A DNA stretch of 64,000 nt from CAVZOY01 sp963777095 (lineage in GTDB: Bacteria; Actinomycetota; Actinomycetes; Mycobacteriales; Geodermatophilaceae). Shown here one piece after another: positions 38,334 to 47,148 of the stretch (position 1 is the stretch's first letter; each line of letters begins with the position of its first letter). The notes beneath the pieces were generated by a model. It was not told where the DNA came from and did not search any database. It was given only the letters and a program-made list of their open reading frames with translations. Both the position numbers and the translations under genes were made by a program. The stretch spans positions 186,001-250,000 of the forward strand of contig CAVZOY010000003.1 in NCBI GenBank assembly GCA_963777095.1. The letters run 5' to 3'.

Positions 38334-39029
38334 GTGGGGAAACGCCTTCGTCGAGGTGGAGTGGGCCTTCTTGGAGTTGTGGCCGTGAGTCCACGTGACC
38401 TGCTGGTTAGGTATGTCGCCGTCGTCGTGGTTGCCGTTTTTGGAATCGGCATTCTCGCGACAGGTGACGAGGTTCAGGTTGAGTGGTTGCGGTTCTTTGC
38501 GTTTGCCACCCTGGTTGCTTCTCTAGGGTTACTCTCGTGGGAACACGTGCTATGGAGATTGCCGCTCACCCAGCGCATCCCCCAAGTTCCGCGCAACATC
38601 CGAGGAACCTGGCGCGGACAACTTGTCTCGCACTGGGTCAACCCTGAAACAGGCAATCGGATCGAGCCTAAGACGCTTTACCTCGTCATCCGACAGACCG
38701 CCTCAACCCTGATCGTAACGCTCATTACGGACGAATCGAAATCTAAGTCATCATCGGCTGCGCTTGATAGGTCGGACGGGCAATGGGCTCTGGCCTACAT
38801 GTACCTTAACAAGCCGAACATGGCCGTTGAGCATCGCAGTCGGATGCACCACGGGTCAACTCTTCTTGAACTGAGCGGTTCGCCAGTAGCCAGGCTGACG
38901 GGGCGGTATTGGACCGACCGCGATTCGAAGGGTGAACTTGAGCTGACTGATAGGAATGCACAAATCGTGGACGATTACGATTCGGCGCGACGGCTATTCG
39001 ATGACGCTCGTGAACGGCCATCGATGTGA
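38334..39029 (+). CDS. Cap15-like CBASS effector (SMODS-associating 2TM, beta-strand rich)
   Basis: 231 residues. Two membrane helices sit at about 22-42 (LLVRYVAVVVVAVFGIGILA) and 50-70 (WLRFFAFATLVASLGLLSWE). A beta-barrel sensor domain of about 140 residues follows: PRNIRGTWRGQLVSHWVNPE, LYLVIRQTASTLIVTLITDE, MAVEHRSRMHHGSTLLELSG and ARLTGRYWTDRDSKGELELT. This is the arrangement of S-2TM-beta/Cap15 effectors, which bind a cyclic dinucleotide and disrupt the inner membrane. GTG 38334 has GGAGGCGGAGGAG just upstream. The gene is intact and sits directly after the CD-NTase. Confidence 0.75.
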   Translation: MGKRLRRGGVGLLGVVAVSPRDLLVRYVAVVVVAVFGIGILATGDEVQVEWLRFFAFATLVASLGLLSWEHVLWRLPLTQRIPQVPRNIRGTWRGQLVSHWVNPETGNRIEPKTLYLVIRQTASTLIVTLITDESKSKSSSAALDRSDGQWALAYMYLNKPNMAVEHRSRMHHGSTLLELSGSPVARLTGRYWTDRDSKGELELTDRNAQIVDDYDSARRLFDDARERPSM

Positions 39030-39179
39030 CTCGCGGTCATTGAGGGCGGGGGAAACTCCTAGCCATCGCGGGCCCCGCCGCGGCGTCGAGTCATACTGAC
39101 CTGGGCAGCGGCAAGCTGCCCTAGGCGGTAGGCGCGCCGCCAGGATCCGCTGCAACCATGTGGAGAGGTGGTCCGCAGT

Positions 39180-39201
39180 GGTGGCAGTTCTGGTTGCAGT
39201 T
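39180..39201. repeat. Arm-type repeats left of the second tRNA copy
   Basis: GGTGGCAGTT (39180-39189) and GGTTGCAGTT (39192-39201) repeat with the same 12-bp period as the pair beside the integrase. They lie about 117 bp before the tRNA 3' copy, so this end looks like an attR arm of the first element. Nothing else is visible in 39030-39317. Confidence 0.5.
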
Positions 39202-39317
39202 GCGGTGGATCCGTGGCCGTCCACCTGCGTCCGTACTTGTCTAGGATCAATTTGAACCTGCTGGTTAGAGGCTTGCCGTGGACTTCGGTGCACGCCCGCG
39301 AACGCGATCAGGACGGC

Positions 39318-39358
39318 CTGGCAATGTGGGGGTCAGGGGTTCGAGTCCCCTCACTCCA
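39318..39358 (+). other. att site 2: tRNA-Ala 3' copy
   Basis: 41 bases match the tRNA-Ala 3' part from the anticodon loop (CTGGCAATGTGGGGGTCAGG onward). One substitution (G to A after CTGGCA) and one missing G in the acceptor strand (CACTCC instead of CAGCTCC) distinguish it. No 5' tRNA half precedes it, so it is an att core and not a gene. A terminator copy follows at 39370-39398. Confidence 0.9.
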
Positions 39359-39424
39359 CCCGATCGACCAGGCCGTTCCCCTTCAGGGGAGCGGTCTTAG
39401 TCGTCTCTGGTTGCAGTTTGCCCG

Positions 39425-39775
39425 CCCTTACCTGGCAGCAGCAGGGCGCTCATCCGGTCGGCGGCTTCGCGGGCCAGGGCCGGCATGACGAGGCTGTAGA
39501 TATTCATCTTGGTGCACATCTGGCTGTGGCCGAGCAGTTCCATGACCACCCGCGGGTGGACGTTCTCGATCAGCAGCAGGGGCGCAGCGGTGTGCCGGCC
39601 GTCGTGCAGCCGGACGTTCCGGACGCCGGCGGCCTGGAGCAGCCGGGTCCAGTCGTCGTAGTCGGTCTTCTTGTCGATCGGTCAGCCGTCGGGCTGGGCG
39701 AAGACCAGGTCCTCGTCGTGCTACTCCGAGCCGGCCAGCATTCGCTCGCCGAGTTGGGCGGCCTCCTGTGCCACC
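39425..39775 (-). pseudogene. Integrase remnant 2 (nonsense-disrupted C-terminal part)
   Basis: About 115 codons match the integrase C-terminus at 24.9 kb, with RLHDGRHTAAPLLL, ELLGHSQMCTKMNIYSLVMP and ALAREAADRMSALLLPGKG in order. Unlike the indel-broken genes elsewhere it has in-frame nonsense changes: the Trp of SEWHDED is TAG and the Arg of NGRPIDKK is TGA. The N-terminal two thirds are missing. This is real decay of an older element's integrase. Confidence 0.85.
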
Positions 39776-39977
39776 GTCCGCAACTGTTGATGATGTGGCT
39801 ACAGGGTCCGGCCGACCTGATCTGACGACCGGTTCCGGCTTCAAGAACTGGGCGCGTTCGTCTTGGGTCCCAGATACGCGCCCAGACGACACACGCGCGT
39901 TCCGCGGCCCGACGTAGGTTGGGTGCGAGCGGGCATGTCGCAAACGACCCAAGCGATCGACGTGCGACTATCTCACT

Positions 39978-41039
39978 GTGGCCACGCCTACCGTGTTCGT
40001 CAGCTCGACCTTCTACGATCTCAGATATGTACGCGAAGGCGTGAAGAGATTCATCGAGTCCCTCGGGTATGTGGCTGTGCTAAGTGAAGAGGGTACTGTC
40101 TTCTACGACCCGAAGACTAGTGCCGCCGAAGCTTGTCTAGCTGAAGTCGGAAACGCTGATCTGTTCATCTTGATTATCGGCGGCCGGTACGGCAGTCCCA
40201 TGCCCCAGGGCCAGTTGTCGGTTACGAATGCCGAATACCAGCAGGCGGCGAAGCAAAAGATTCCGGTCTTTGCCTTGATCGAGCAGGGGACACACAACGA
40301 TTACTACGTCTACCGCGCCAACTCGGAGAATCCCGCAGTACTTGACGCGATAACTTTTCCTCATGCGGATACTGTCAGGATCTTCGAGTTCATCGATGAA
40401 GTTCAAAGTCAAGCCGCAAACAACGCACTGGTCCCCTTTCGCGGCGTCAGCGATATCGAGTCGTACCTGCGAAGTCAGTGGGCCGGCATGATGCATTCGT
40501 TCCTGACGAGGGATGCCCAAGAAGCCAAAGTGGTTGATAGCCTAGAGGTCATGGCGCAGGTTAATTCGCGTGTTGAATTACTTGCCGAGCAGATTCTCAG
40601 GACGGTTGGGACGCGCACCGACCGTGTGATCGTGCAGTTGTTGCAAGAAATGGTCAACTCTTCAGCGGTCGCCGATTTGCGCTTTATTGGAGCTACGCCG
40701 AGTCCCGTGCAGATTCTAAAGTCGGAGACATTCAGGGCTTGCGCGGCCGCCCTCGGTTGCTCGGTAACCATCGCTGAAGATGATCACGAAGACAGCATAA
40801 ACGGTAGCGGGGAAATGACGGAATACAGGCACAAGCGTCTTGAGCGCGAGTATGCAGCGTTAAGAACAAGAATGTTGGCAGTTGTCGCTGGCAGTGGCGT
40901 CTCCATCAAGGAGTTGGAGAAGGCCCAGCGGGATGAGCCGGTCACTGCGGCGCCTTCCGGGCGCATTAGAGGCGACTCCCGCACCGGACCGTCGTCGGCA
41001 AGTAAAGAGCGGCACCCTCGATCGCCCAGGGCATCCTGA
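39978..41039 (+). CDS. DUF4062 domain protein, likely defence-related
   Basis: 353 residues. The N-terminal DUF4062 domain (TPTVFVSSTFYDLRYVREGV, then CLAEVGNADLFILIIGGRYG and SVTNAEYQQAAKQKIPVFAL) has a flavodoxin/TIR-like core. The middle is helical (LLAEQILRTVGTRTDRVIVQ) and the last 60 residues are polar and low-complexity. DUF4062 domains occur in prokaryotic immune and signalling proteins. The low G+C and strongly different codon use against the flanking DNA point to transfer. It is the only intact gene of the small second element. The GTG start gives the family's usual beginning. Confidence 0.75.
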   Translation: MATPTVFVSSTFYDLRYVREGVKRFIESLGYVAVLSEEGTVFYDPKTSAAEACLAEVGNADLFILIIGGRYGSPMPQGQLSVTNAEYQQAAKQKIPVFALIEQGTHNDYYVYRANSENPAVLDAITFPHADTVRIFEFIDEVQSQAANNALVPFRGVSDIESYLRSQWAGMMHSFLTRDAQEAKVVDSLEVMAQVNSRVELLAEQILRTVGTRTDRVIVQLLQEMVNSSAVADLRFIGATPSPVQILKSETFRACAAALGCSVTIAEDDHEDSINGSGEMTEYRHKRLEREYAALRTRMLAVVAGSGVSIKELEKAQRDEPVTAAPSGRIRGDSRTGPSSASKERHPRSPRAS

Positions 41040-41468
41040 GGGACCAGATGAATCACCATCGGGTTCCTGCTCCTGAGGCTGGGCTTTCTACATCGGTGCG
41101 CTCTGCACCGGCGAGCTTTTTCGGCGACGTGACCGGCGCGACCGGTCAGAGGCGTAGCTCGAGCGCACGTGCTGCCTGTCACCCCTTAGGTCGGTGGGTC
41201 AGGCAGCGTCACCTAAGTGCCCGTCGTCCGACCTGCGCGAGAACCCTTTTGGCCCCAGGCCGCGGCCTGGGGACGTGCCCCCGTCAGCATCGGGTCGGTC
41301 GCTCCCGGGTGTCACCCGTGAGGTGACGCGTCGGATCCGCTCCAGTCGGCGATCCTGAAGCTCCGCTCAGCCGTCGGTGAGGTTGGAGCAGCTGCTAGTC
41401 AGGGATCGGGCACCTCCGCTCAACTGCCGCACCAAGCTAATGAGCGGTCCTAACTACCAGACAGGCGT
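41040..41468. other. Gene-poor stretch
   Basis: I see no supported gene in this 430-bp stretch between the DUF4062 gene and the arm-type repeats of the third tRNA copy. Confidence 0.45.
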
Positions 41469-41490
41469 GGTTGCAGTTCTGGTTGCAGTT
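41469..41490. repeat. Arm-type repeats left of the third tRNA copy
   Basis: GGTTGCAGTT occurs at 41469-41478 and 41481-41490, period 12, about 117 bp before the tRNA 3' copy at 41607, the same geometry as at the second copy. Confidence 0.55.
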
Positions 41491-41606
41491 GGCCCACCTC
41501 GATCTTGGTTCGCGCTTGTTCGCCGTCGTTCAAGGAAGCGGTTAACTCCCTGCTCACCAGGCCTTTTGGGACTTCGGCGGACATCGGCGAACGCCGTCAG
41601 GTCGGC

Positions 41607-41648
41607 CTGGCAGTGTGGGGGTCAGGGGTTCGAGTCCCCTCAGCTCCA
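41607..41648 (+). other. att site 3: tRNA-Ala 3' copy
   Basis: These 42 bases are identical to tRNA positions 24765-24806 (CTGGCAGTGTGGGGGTCAGG through CAGCTCCA). A variant of the tRNA terminator follows at 41660-41688. Together with site 2 it bounds the 2.3-kb second element. Confidence 0.92.
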
Positions 41649-41699
41649 CCCCGTTGACCAGGCCGCTCTCCCTTGGGGAGGGCGGCCTGAGTCGTCTCT

Positions 41700-41880
41700 G
41701 GTCGCAGTTTGCCCATCCCGGTCGGCAAGGGCGCCCATCCTGTCGGCAGCTTCTCGGCGGCCTATGACTTAGCTGTGGATGTCCATGGTCGTGCAGATGT
41801 GGCTCTGATCGAATCGAGCGTGGGGCTCCACTTCTTCCGAGCGGGCCGGCGATGGTGCTCGATCGAGCGGTCGTTCCACT
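41700..41880 (-). pseudogene. Integrase remnant 3 (last about 50 codons)
   Basis: On the minus strand the final part of the same integrase family can be read: SHICTTMDIHS (aligned with MRTTMDIYSHVMP), a stop, then GRREAADRMGAL and QTATRDDSG. The catalytic Tyr is replaced by His and most of the gene is missing. Confidence 0.6.
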
Positions 41881-41920
41881 ACCGCAGCCGCGCCTCGGCA
41901 GCCTTGTGTGACCGCCTGAT

Positions 41921-42766
41921 TCATCGGTGTCCAGCGGCACGCTGATCGGCGAAGCAGTGCTTTGTGTAGGTCCTTACCGCCTCGAGGACTTGCCGGGGGA
42001 GGGGTGCTGTGCGGTAGCCGCGGGGCGACGGCGCCGCCGGAGGGGGCGAGGCGAGTCTCCCTACGACGGACCGGGGGATGGGTGCTGTGCGGTAGCCGCG
42101 GGGCGACAGCGGCGCGGGAGGAAGTGAGGTGAGTCTCCTGACGACGGACGGGGAGATGGGTGCCGTGCTGTAGCCGCGTGCCGACGGCGCTGCGGGAGGG
42201 GGCGAGGCGAGTCTCCCGACGACGGACCGGGGGATGGGTGCCGTGCTGTAGCCGCGTGCCGACGGCGCTGCGGGAGGGGGCGAGGCGAGTCTCCTGACGA
42301 CGGACCGGGGGATGGGTGCCGTGCGGTAGCCGCGTGCCGACGGCGCGGCCGGAGGGGGCGAGGCGAGTCTCCTGACGACGGACCGGGGGATGGGTGGCGT
42401 GCGGTAGCCGCGTGCCGACGGCGCGGCCGGAGGGGGCGAGGCGAGTCTCCGGACGCTGCTCCCGGCCGGTGGCACCGCCAGGTGCTTCTGCGGTACGGGC
42501 GCCGCGGCGCTTCGGAGTCCGGTGACGCGTTCTTCGGGGTGCTCCTGGTTGACCTCCTCGGCGGAGCGTTCGAGGCGCGTGGCCCACAGGGCGGCCACTC
42601 CGAAGGCGACGAGGACGGCGAGACAGACGCCGGTGAACACGATCAACATCATGAAGAGGTCGTCGAAGCCGACCGTCAGGTCGACGTCGTGCTGGCTGAA
42701 GTCGGGTGCAGCGGCTGCGAGGGGCGCCATGCCTTGAAGGGTCCGGCGCGGTCGACGACCGAGCAT
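41921..42766 (-). CDS. Single-pass membrane protein with six 26-residue repeats
   Basis: 281 residues from ATG 42766 (ATG 42730, MAPLAAAAPDFSQHD, is an alternative). One membrane helix (DLFMMLIVFTGVCLAVLVAF) precedes a repeat domain. About six units of 26 residues have the pattern VVRRLASPPPAAPSARGYRT-APIPRS. The DNA repeats with a 78-bp period between about 41990 and 42460. The C-terminal tail (LEAVRTYTKHCFADQRAAGH) overlaps the region next to integrase remnant 3. A Pro/Arg-rich basic stalk anchored by one helix suggests an envelope role; no family is recognised. Confidence 0.65.
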   Translation of the reverse strand: MLGRRPRRTLQGMAPLAAAAPDFSQHDVDLTVGFDDLFMMLIVFTGVCLAVLVAFGVAALWATRLERSAEEVNQEHPEERVTGLRSAAAPVPQKHLAVPPAGSSVRRLASPPPAAPSARGYRTPPIPRSVVRRLASPPPAAPSARGYRTAPIPRSVVRRLASPPPAAPSARGYSTAPIPRSVVGRLASPPPAAPSARGYSTAPISPSVVRRLTSLPPAPLSPRGYRTAPIPRSVVGRLASPPPAAPSPRGYRTAPLPRQVLEAVRTYTKHCFADQRAAGHR

Positions 42767-42968
42767 GCCTCACACGTTCGCTCTCACCCCTCCGGGCGAG
42801 AGCGAGGGAGCCGCGTCCAATGGCCTGGTGCCCCGCGGGGAAGCCGAACTGGGGCGGACGTGCGCCAACCCGCGGATGACGGTTGGTGGTCAAGGGTGTT
42901 GCTGGTCGTAGGTCGGCGGCTCTGGTCGGTGCTCATGCACGACGCCGTACTTCTCAGGCGGCTCTCCC

Positions 42969-42988
42969 GTGGTGCCACGATGGTGGCC
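42969..42988. repeat. Dispersed repeat GTGGTGCCACGATGGTGGCC, copy a
   Basis: An exact 20-mer shared with 63086-63105, with close relatives at 52563, 55941, 56005 and 56218. It contains the inverted repeat GCCAC-gatg-GTGGC. Confidence 0.6.
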
Positions 42989-43003
42989 AAAGAACCGACG
43001 ATC

Positions 43004-43032
43004 AGGCCGTCCTCCCCTCGGGAGGGCGGCCT
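43004..43032. terminator. Hairpin like the tRNA-Ala terminator
   Basis: AGGCCGTCCTCCCCTCGGGA followed by GGGCGGCCT makes a near-perfect stem. It is a relative of the tRNA terminator at 24818 but has no tRNA copy beside it. It lies 39 bases beyond the stop of the large minus-strand regulator and can terminate it. Confidence 0.65.
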
Positions 43033-43070
43033 GCATCGTTCGCGGTGGCGCGCGGCTGCAGGACGGCCGG

Positions 43071-46000
43071 TCATCCGCCGAGCTGCCCATCGCCCACGTC
43101 CGATGCTTCGTAGAGCTCCCGCAACATCCGGCGGGCGCGGTCGGCCGAGGCCTGATCCCCCTTGCTCTCGTACAGGGCAAGGGCGGCGTCGGCGTCCCGA
43201 GCAGCATCCTCGTGGCGGCCCCAGCGGCGGCGGATGTCCGCTCGCTCAAGAATTGAATCTCCGTGCAGGCAGAGCCAGTCGCTCCCGGCGGCGATGTCGA
43301 TCGCCTCTGTCGCGAGTCCGTCCGCCGTACCGTGATCGCCTCGGCGCGAGTGCACCTGCGCGAGTGCGGAGCGCCAGAGGACTTGGGAGCTGAAGTCGTT
43401 CGGCTCCGTCATCGAACGGCCGAGCTCCGCGCAGCGCTCTGCTTCTTCGAGCTGGTCCGCCGCGGCGTGCACGTGGGCCCGCATGGCGAGGACGGTCGAC
43501 CGGGTGGTCTGCTCGCCCAGCGCGGCCAGGATGTCGTCAGCGGCCCGGAGGACAGGCTCCGCGAGAGCCAGGTTGTCCTGACGCCGGGCGACGTCGAAGA
43601 CGACCATGACGAACCTGGCCTCGCCGACGTCGCTGCCCAATTCGTGCCTCAGCGACCGAACTTGCTCCACGAGTTCCCAGGCGCGGTCGAAGTTGCGGGT
43701 CATGGCCTCCGTTTCGGCACGCGCAGCTATGAGGAAGTGTCGGACGAGCGGGTTGTCACCCGTCTCGCGAGCCAGGCGATCGAGCTGGTCGACGACCGTG
43801 CGCACGGGCGTCGGGCCCTCGACGAGCGATTGGGCGAGGAGACCGGTGGCCATGGCTGCGACGACGGCTCGCCCGGAGCGACGGCCGTGGTGCCGGGCCC
43901 GTTCGAGGGCAGGCATCGCGTCGGACAGGTGGCCGGTGTCGAAGCGCAGCATGCCGACGGCCCACCACGCCTCCGCCAGGACGGTGTCGTCGCCAAGGTT
44001 GGTGAGCGACGCGATCGCCGATTCGAGCTGCGGAAGCATCTGGTCGCTGCTCTGCGTCTCATCCCGTGCCGAGCTGCTCCACACCGCGAACAGGGCGATC
44101 CGGACGCGGATCTGAAGACGCTGGTCGTCGAGCGACTGGGCCAGTTCCAGCGCCGCGGCCAGCCGCTGCTGCGCCTGCTCTACGTGCCCGGCGAGATCGT
44201 GGGCGGTGCCGAGGTCGACCAGGACATCGGCGCGCAGGGCCGGGTCGCCGGCGAGCAGCCGCTCGGCGCGGGTCAGGAGTGCGATGGTCGTGGTCAGGTC
44301 CCCACGCCCGACCGCCCGATCGCCGGCCGCGGCCAGGTGCCGACCGGCTGCCACGGCCAGCTCCGCATCCCCATCGTCCTGCAGGGCGACATCGGCACGG
44401 AGCATGACGGCCTGCTCCAGGTGATAGCCCAGGATCTCCTCGTACTCACCGGCGCGGTCACCGGCGACGCGGTCGAGCCATCGGGCGAACTGCTGGTGGG
44501 CGGCGGCTCGCTCTGCCTTCGGTATTGCACGGTAGGCGGCGTCGCGGACGAGGACGTGGGCGAACTTGTACGCCTCGTCGCCAGGGAAGGTCGACGCCTC
44601 TGGACTGATCAGCCGCCGGCCGACCAGGGCAGAAAGGTGCGTGCCGGCATCCGGTCCGACGACGTCCCGAGCGAGCTCGGCGACCGCGCCGCGCCAGAAC
44701 ACCTGACCGACGACGGCGCCGGCCTCCAGCTCGTGCTGCTCGGCGTCAGCCAGACGGTCGAGGCGAGCCGCGAGCAGCGTGGTGATGGAGCCGGGCAGTG
44801 CCGTGGCGTCGAGGACCCGCGTCAGTGCCCAGCGGCCGTCGCGGAGGTGCAGTGAGCCGTCGTCGACCAGCATGGCGACGAGCTGCTCGGCGAAGAGGGG
44901 GTTGCCCCCGGACGTGGCCAGCACGTGATCGCGCACAGGTGTGGGGGGTCCGCCCGGCGCCAGGAGGACGTCGAGTAGCCGTGCAGCATCGTCCGCTGGG
45001 AGGGGCTCGAGCAGGATCCTGTGCCTGACGTCTTCGGGTCCCGGTTGCTGGGCGTCGAGCAGGTCGGGGCGGGCCGCGCCGAGAAGGAGCACCGGCCCGG
45101 TGACCGTTCGCTGGAGATGATCGAGCAGATCGAGCAGCGTGGGCTCCGCCCAGTGGAGGTCGTCCGCCACGACCAGCAGCGGAGCCCGGCGGGCCAACTC
45201 GCCTAGGAGCTGGGCGAGCGCCCAGAAGCCCTCCTGCAGAGTGGACGCGGGGGCCATACCCAGCAGTTGGCCGATCCACTGGGAGACCCGGTCGGCGTCG
45301 GCGCGGTCGGGCAGCAGGCCGGCCAGCTTGGCCAGGGCTTGGTCAGCGGAGTCGTCGTCCCTCCACCCGGCGGCCGAGGCGAGCATCTCCCGGACCGGCC
45401 AGAAGGTGATGCCCTGTCCGTAGGACAGGCAGCGCCCGTGCAGAACCATCGTCCCCGCAGGTAGACCGGCGGCGAAGTCGGCCAGGAGTCGCGACTTGCC
45501 CACCCCGGCCTCGCCGATGATGGTCCGCCGCTGCAGCGCTCGCTCGCGCACCGCCTGCTGCCACGCCGCGCGCAGCGCCGCCAGCTCGGAGCCCCGGCCG
45601 ACCAGGGCCGTCCCGGAGCCCGTCCACTGTCCGGTCGGGGGTCCCACGGCGACGAGACGCCAGCTACGAACCGGGTGCGCCTTGCCCTTCACCGTCACGG
45701 CAGGCAACGCTTCGGCTCGCACGGTGTTCCGGACCAACTGGTAGGTCGGCTCGGACATCACGACCTCGCCGGGGCCGGCGAGAACTTGCAGGCGAGCCGC
45801 AAGGTTGACGGTGTCGCCCGTGGCCAGCCGCTGTCCGCCCGACGCCCCCGCCCCCGTCACGACCTCTCCGGTGCTGAGGCCGACCCGGACCTCCAGCCGT
45901 GCACCCCAGCGCCGACGCAGCTCGGCGTCGAGGCGTGCGACGGCACCGGGGATGGTCGCGGCTGCGCGCACCGCGCGCAGGGCGTCGTCCTCGTGCACCA

Positions 46001-46289
46001 CCGGGACGCCGAAAACTGCCATCACGGCGTCCCCGATGTACTTCTCCACTATTCCGGCGTGGCGTTCCACGGCTTCCCGGACAGCATCGAAATATCGGTC
46101 CAGGACCGCCCGCAGCGCCTCCGGGTCGAGCCGCTCACCGAGCTCCGTGGACCCCACCAGGTCGCAGAACAGCACGGTGACGGTCTTGCGCACCGCATGT
46201 CCGGCGGCTGGAGCGAGTGGGTTCCCGCAATTGAGGCAGAATCGCGCTGGAGCGGGATTGGATTGCCCGCAAACGGCGCAGATCGCCAT
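43071..46289 (-). CDS. Class III nucleotidyl cyclase - AAA ATPase - TPR regulator
   Basis: 1072 residues. An N-terminal zinc ribbon (ICAVCGQSNPAPARFCLNCG) is followed by a class III adenylate/guanylate cyclase domain (VTVLFCDLVGSTELGERLDP, GIVEKYIGDAVMAVFGVPVV, VRVGLSTGEVVTGAGASGGQ). An AAA/STAND ATPase has Walker A in TIIGEAGVGKSRLLADFAAG and Walker B in APLLVVADDLHWAEPTLLDL. The C-terminal half of about 450 residues is TPR-like helices (AHDLAGHVEQAQQRLAAALE, AERCAELGRSMTEPNDFSSQ). The metal-binding Asp of the cyclase (FCDLVGST) is present. Such proteins probably make cAMP or sense via the ATPase. The ATG at 46289 is set by the zinc ribbon. Confidence 0.88.
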   Translation of the reverse strand: MAICAVCGQSNPAPARFCLNCGNPLAPAAGHAVRKTVTVLFCDLVGSTELGERLDPEALRAVLDRYFDAVREAVERHAGIVEKYIGDAVMAVFGVPVVHEDDALRAVRAAATIPGAVARLDAELRRRWGARLEVRVGLSTGEVVTGAGASGGQRLATGDTVNLAARLQVLAGPGEVVMSEPTYQLVRNTVRAEALPAVTVKGKAHPVRSWRLVAVGPPTGQWTGSGTALVGRGSELAALRAAWQQAVRERALQRRTIIGEAGVGKSRLLADFAAGLPAGTMVLHGRCLSYGQGITFWPVREMLASAAGWRDDDSADQALAKLAGLLPDRADADRVSQWIGQLLGMAPASTLQEGFWALAQLLGELARRAPLLVVADDLHWAEPTLLDLLDHLQRTVTGPVLLLGAARPDLLDAQQPGPEDVRHRILLEPLPADDAARLLDVLLAPGGPPTPVRDHVLATSGGNPLFAEQLVAMLVDDGSLHLRDGRWALTRVLDATALPGSITTLLAARLDRLADAEQHELEAGAVVGQVFWRGAVAELARDVVGPDAGTHLSALVGRRLISPEASTFPGDEAYKFAHVLVRDAAYRAIPKAERAAAHQQFARWLDRVAGDRAGEYEEILGYHLEQAVMLRADVALQDDGDAELAVAAGRHLAAAGDRAVGRGDLTTTIALLTRAERLLAGDPALRADVLVDLGTAHDLAGHVEQAQQRLAAALELAQSLDDQRLQIRVRIALFAVWSSSARDETQSSDQMLPQLESAIASLTNLGDDTVLAEAWWAVGMLRFDTGHLSDAMPALERARHHGRRSGRAVVAAMATGLLAQSLVEGPTPVRTVVDQLDRLARETGDNPLVRHFLIAARAETEAMTRNFDRAWELVEQVRSLRHELGSDVGEARFVMVVFDVARRQDNLALAEPVLRAADDILAALGEQTTRSTVLAMRAHVHAAADQLEEAERCAELGRSMTEPNDFSSQVLWRSALAQVHSRRGDHGTADGLATEAIDIAAGSDWLCLHGDSILERADIRRRWGRHEDAARDADAALALYESKGDQASADRARRMLRELYEASDVGDGQLGG

Positions 46290-46514
46290 GTTCCAACTGT
46301 AGGGCGGGCAACTCATTTCCAGTGGCCGCTCAGCCCTCCCCTGAGATGACAGGAGGCCTGACCCGCGGAACTGCAGGCCATGGCCTCGTGTCATCTCGGG
46401 ATCACCCCAGGCTGTACGGCCGTTCGAGGTCGAACATCGCCCGGTGACGGCCGCCGGCTGCCCGTCCTCCGTCACCGTGGGCTATCAGCGCTCGGCTGCC
46501 ATACACAGCAACGA

Positions 46515-46587
46515 CAGGTGCTACACGGAGTTCACCGCCGGGCAAGCGCGGCGCATGCGCGACTCCTGGCTGTACTTCCGCGCCTAG
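46515..46587 (+). pseudogene. Metalloprotease (M43-like) C-terminal remnant
   Basis: NDRCYTEFTAGQARRMRDSW LYFRA ends at TAG 46585-46587. The CYTEFT-x-GQ-x-x-RM-x-x-x-W pattern is the usual C-terminus of secreted pappalysin-like (M43) zinc proteases in actinomycetes. No zinc-binding HExxH part is found upstream. The 860-bp gap between genes otherwise holds only this and an integrase fragment. Confidence 0.35.
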
Positions 46588-46739
46588 CTAGTAGGCCACC
46601 CGCAGGATCGTCATCTGATCGAGAAGACCGCCGCCGGCGCCAAGACACCCTCGGCCGCATGACCCCCCATCGAGTTCGAGACAATGACCAGGGCCGCTCA
46701 CGCGGCCTGACTCCACCTACCGGCCCGAGTCAACTGAAG

Positions 46740-46880
46740 TCTGGGCAGTCACGTCCGCCGCCTCGCGTGCCAGGGCGGGGTATGGCATGGCTGTATTGGT
46801 CCGTCGCGTGCGCATCCAGCTGTGGCCGTGAAGTTCGATGACAACCCGGGGTGCCCTTCTCGGTCAGCAGGAGGGGGCGG
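46740..46880 (-). pseudogene. Integrase remnant 4
   Basis: Minus-strand fragments read LLLTEKGTP, then VVIELHGHSWMRT, then YPALAREAADVTAQTS. These match the LLLSENVHPRVVMELLGHSQ and PALAREAADR parts of the integrase at 24.9 kb, with internal losses including the Tyr. A hairpin-like GGGCCGCTCACGCGGCC (46690-46706) just before it may be a decayed copy of the tRNA terminator. Confidence 0.5.
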
Positions 46881-47148
46881 CCGCCCGCCTCCGCCCGCCC
46901 CCGCCGGAGGTCGAGTTCGCAAGTCACGGTGCGGCGTCATCGATGACCACCTGCCACGGCGCGCCCGGGACGGTTGACGCGTAATCGACGGCAGCGCTTC
47001 CATCGTCATCGGGCCTGGGCAGTTCTCCCTCCGGATGGAGCGTCATTCAGCGGCTGACTCGCGGAGCCCACTCTGACAGCGCGACGGGGGCACCGCAGCC
47101 CTCCAGGCGCGGGGGCCCCATCGCGACACCTCATCCGAGGAGACGCAG

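Noticed and set aside
39318..39358. Additional tRNA-Ala genes at 39318, 41607 and 56127
   Set aside because: Only the 3' part from the anticodon loop onward is present; the 5' acceptor strand and D arm are missing, so these are att cores.
42000..42460. Insertion sequence or integron array in the 78-bp repeat region
   Set aside because: The period keeps the reading frame of one membrane protein and there are no terminal inverted repeats or transposase.
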